A DNA stretch of 64,000 nucleotides from Streptomyces sp. NBC_01214 (GTDB lineage: Bacteria; Actinomycetota; Actinomycetes; Streptomycetales; Streptomycetaceae), in NCBI RefSeq assembly GCF_026340975.1, contig NZ_JAPEOS010000002.1, forward strand, positions 1,416,001 to 1,480,000, given 5' to 3'. Positions 63,231 through 64,000 of the stretch are shown one piece after another (the stretch's first letter is position 1; every line of letters begins with the position of its first letter). The position numbers and the translations under genes were made by a program. The notes under the pieces were generated by a model. That model saw nothing but the letters and a program-made list of their open reading frames with translations, made no database searches and had not been told where the DNA came from.

Positions 63231-64000
63231 TTGAGCCATCCGCATCCGGAACTCGGTCCGCCGCCGAAGCTGCCCAAGGGCGGCCTCAGGGTCACCCCCC
63301 TGGGTGGTCTCGGCGAGATCGGCCGCAACATGACCGTCTTCGAGTACGACGGCCGCCTGCTGATCGTCGACTGCGGCGTCCTCTTCCCCGAGGAGGAGCA
63401 GCCGGGCATCGACCTGATCCTGCCGGACTTCACCTCCATCCGGGACCGCCTCGACGACATCGACGGCATCGTCCTGACGCACGGTCACGAGGACCACATC
63501 GGCGCCGTCCCCTACCTCCTCCGGGAGAAGGCGGACATCCCGCTGATCGGCTCCAAGCTGACGCTGGCCCTCATCGAGGCGAAGCTCCAGGAGCACCGCA
63601 TCCGCCCCTACACCCTCGAGGTGAAGGAAGGCGAGCGCGAGGCCCTCGGCCCGTTCGACTGCGAGTTCATCGCGGTCAACCACTCCATCCCGGACGCCCT
63701 GGCCGTGGCCATCCGTACCGGTGCCGGCATGGTCGTCGCCACCGGCGACTTCAAGATGGACCAGCTCCCGCTGGACAAGCGCCTCACCGACCTGCACGCC
63801 TTCGCGCGTCTGAGCGAAGAGGGCATCGACCTTCTCCTCTCCGACTCCACGAACGCCGAGGTCCCGGGCTTCGTCCCGCCCGAGCGCGACATCTCCAACG
63901 CCATCCGCGGGGTCTTCGCGGGTGCCCAGAAGCGGATCATCGTGGCGTCCTTCGCCAGCCACGTGCACCGCATCCAGCAGATCCTCGACGCCGCCCACGA
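63231..64000 (+). CDS. rnj: Ribonuclease J (start of gene; runs off the window)
   Basis: A TTG start at 63231, six bases after GAGGAGA, opens a frame that continues to the window end (256 codons visible). The metallo-beta-lactamase motif HGHEDHIGAVPYLL, the preceding VTPLGGLGEIGRNMTVFEY and DCGVLFPEE, and the next motifs IAVNHSIPDALAVAI and VVATGDFKMDQLPLD identify RNase J, a 5' to 3' exo- and endonuclease for RNA decay and rRNA maturation. The C-terminal half is missing. It follows dapA, an order seen in many actinobacteria. Confidence 0.94.
   Translation, partial: MSHPHPELGPPPKLPKGGLRVTPLGGLGEIGRNMTVFEYDGRLLIVDCGVLFPEEEQPGIDLILPDFTSIRDRLDDIDGIVLTHGHEDHIGAVPYLLREKADIPLIGSKLTLALIEAKLQEHRIRPYTLEVKEGEREALGPFDCEFIAVNHSIPDALAVAIRTGAGMVVATGDFKMDQLPLDKRLTDLHAFARLSEEGIDLLLSDSTNAEVPGFVPPERDISNAIRGVFAGAQKRIIVASFASHVHRIQQILDAAH

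Overview
The window is high-GC DNA (strong GC3 bias, GTG/TTG starts, many long antisense shadow frames) whose gene order matches a conserved chromosomal core of Streptomyces. The species cannot be named from the sequence alone. I see no tRNA, rRNA, CRISPR array, transposase or prophage gene. REGION 1 (1-13.3 kb) is mainly polyamine/GABA catabolism: the end of an ABC permease, a PuuB-like FAD oxidase, the aminotransferase GabT, a PucR-type regulator and an aldehyde dehydrogenase, which together could take putrescine-type amines to GABA and succinate. Interleaved are a small unknown gene, a secreted GH18 chitinase with a DasR-type operator just upstream, a PAP2 phosphatase and a membrane-anchored VirD4/FtsK-like ATPase. 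REGION 2 (13.3-27.3 kb) holds a large acyl-CoA dehydrogenase, an unknown helical protein, dxr-rseP-ispG (two MEP isoprenoid steps around a site-2 protease), two acetyltransferases and proS. A four-gene minus-strand group follows: Tat-lipoprotein, ferritin-like protein, a kinase-fold protein lacking its catalytic residues, and an SPFH membrane protein. REGION 3 (27.5-39.8 kb) is the translation/transcription block rimP-nusA-ylxR-infB-ylxP-rbfA-truB, then a 1305-residue protein fusing a chymotrypsin-like domain (Cys at the nucleophile position) to a P-loop NTPase interrupted by a repeat-rich insert, then ribF. REGION 4 (39.8-54.5 kb) is a complete compact type VII (ESX) secretion locus: MinD/ParA-like ATPase, a 232-aa protein of unknown function, EccE, EccB, mycosin, two WXG100 proteins, an orphan DUF397 protein, EccC with three P-loops, and EccD. 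REGION 5 (54.7-64 kb) is rpsO-pnp-M16 peptidase-dapB, three small membrane or PH-like proteins, thyX, dapA and the start of RNase J. Several gaps hold large perfect hairpins, mostly at convergent or operon-end positions. Others hold repeats: a palindromic MITE-like element, a duplicated 129-bp intergenic repeat with a diverged relative 7.5 kb away, and a pyrimidine-rich triplicate behind a terminator. The best candidates for something not well described are the protease-NTPase fusion, the pseudokinase/SPFH group and the VirD4-like ATPase in the GABA cluster.
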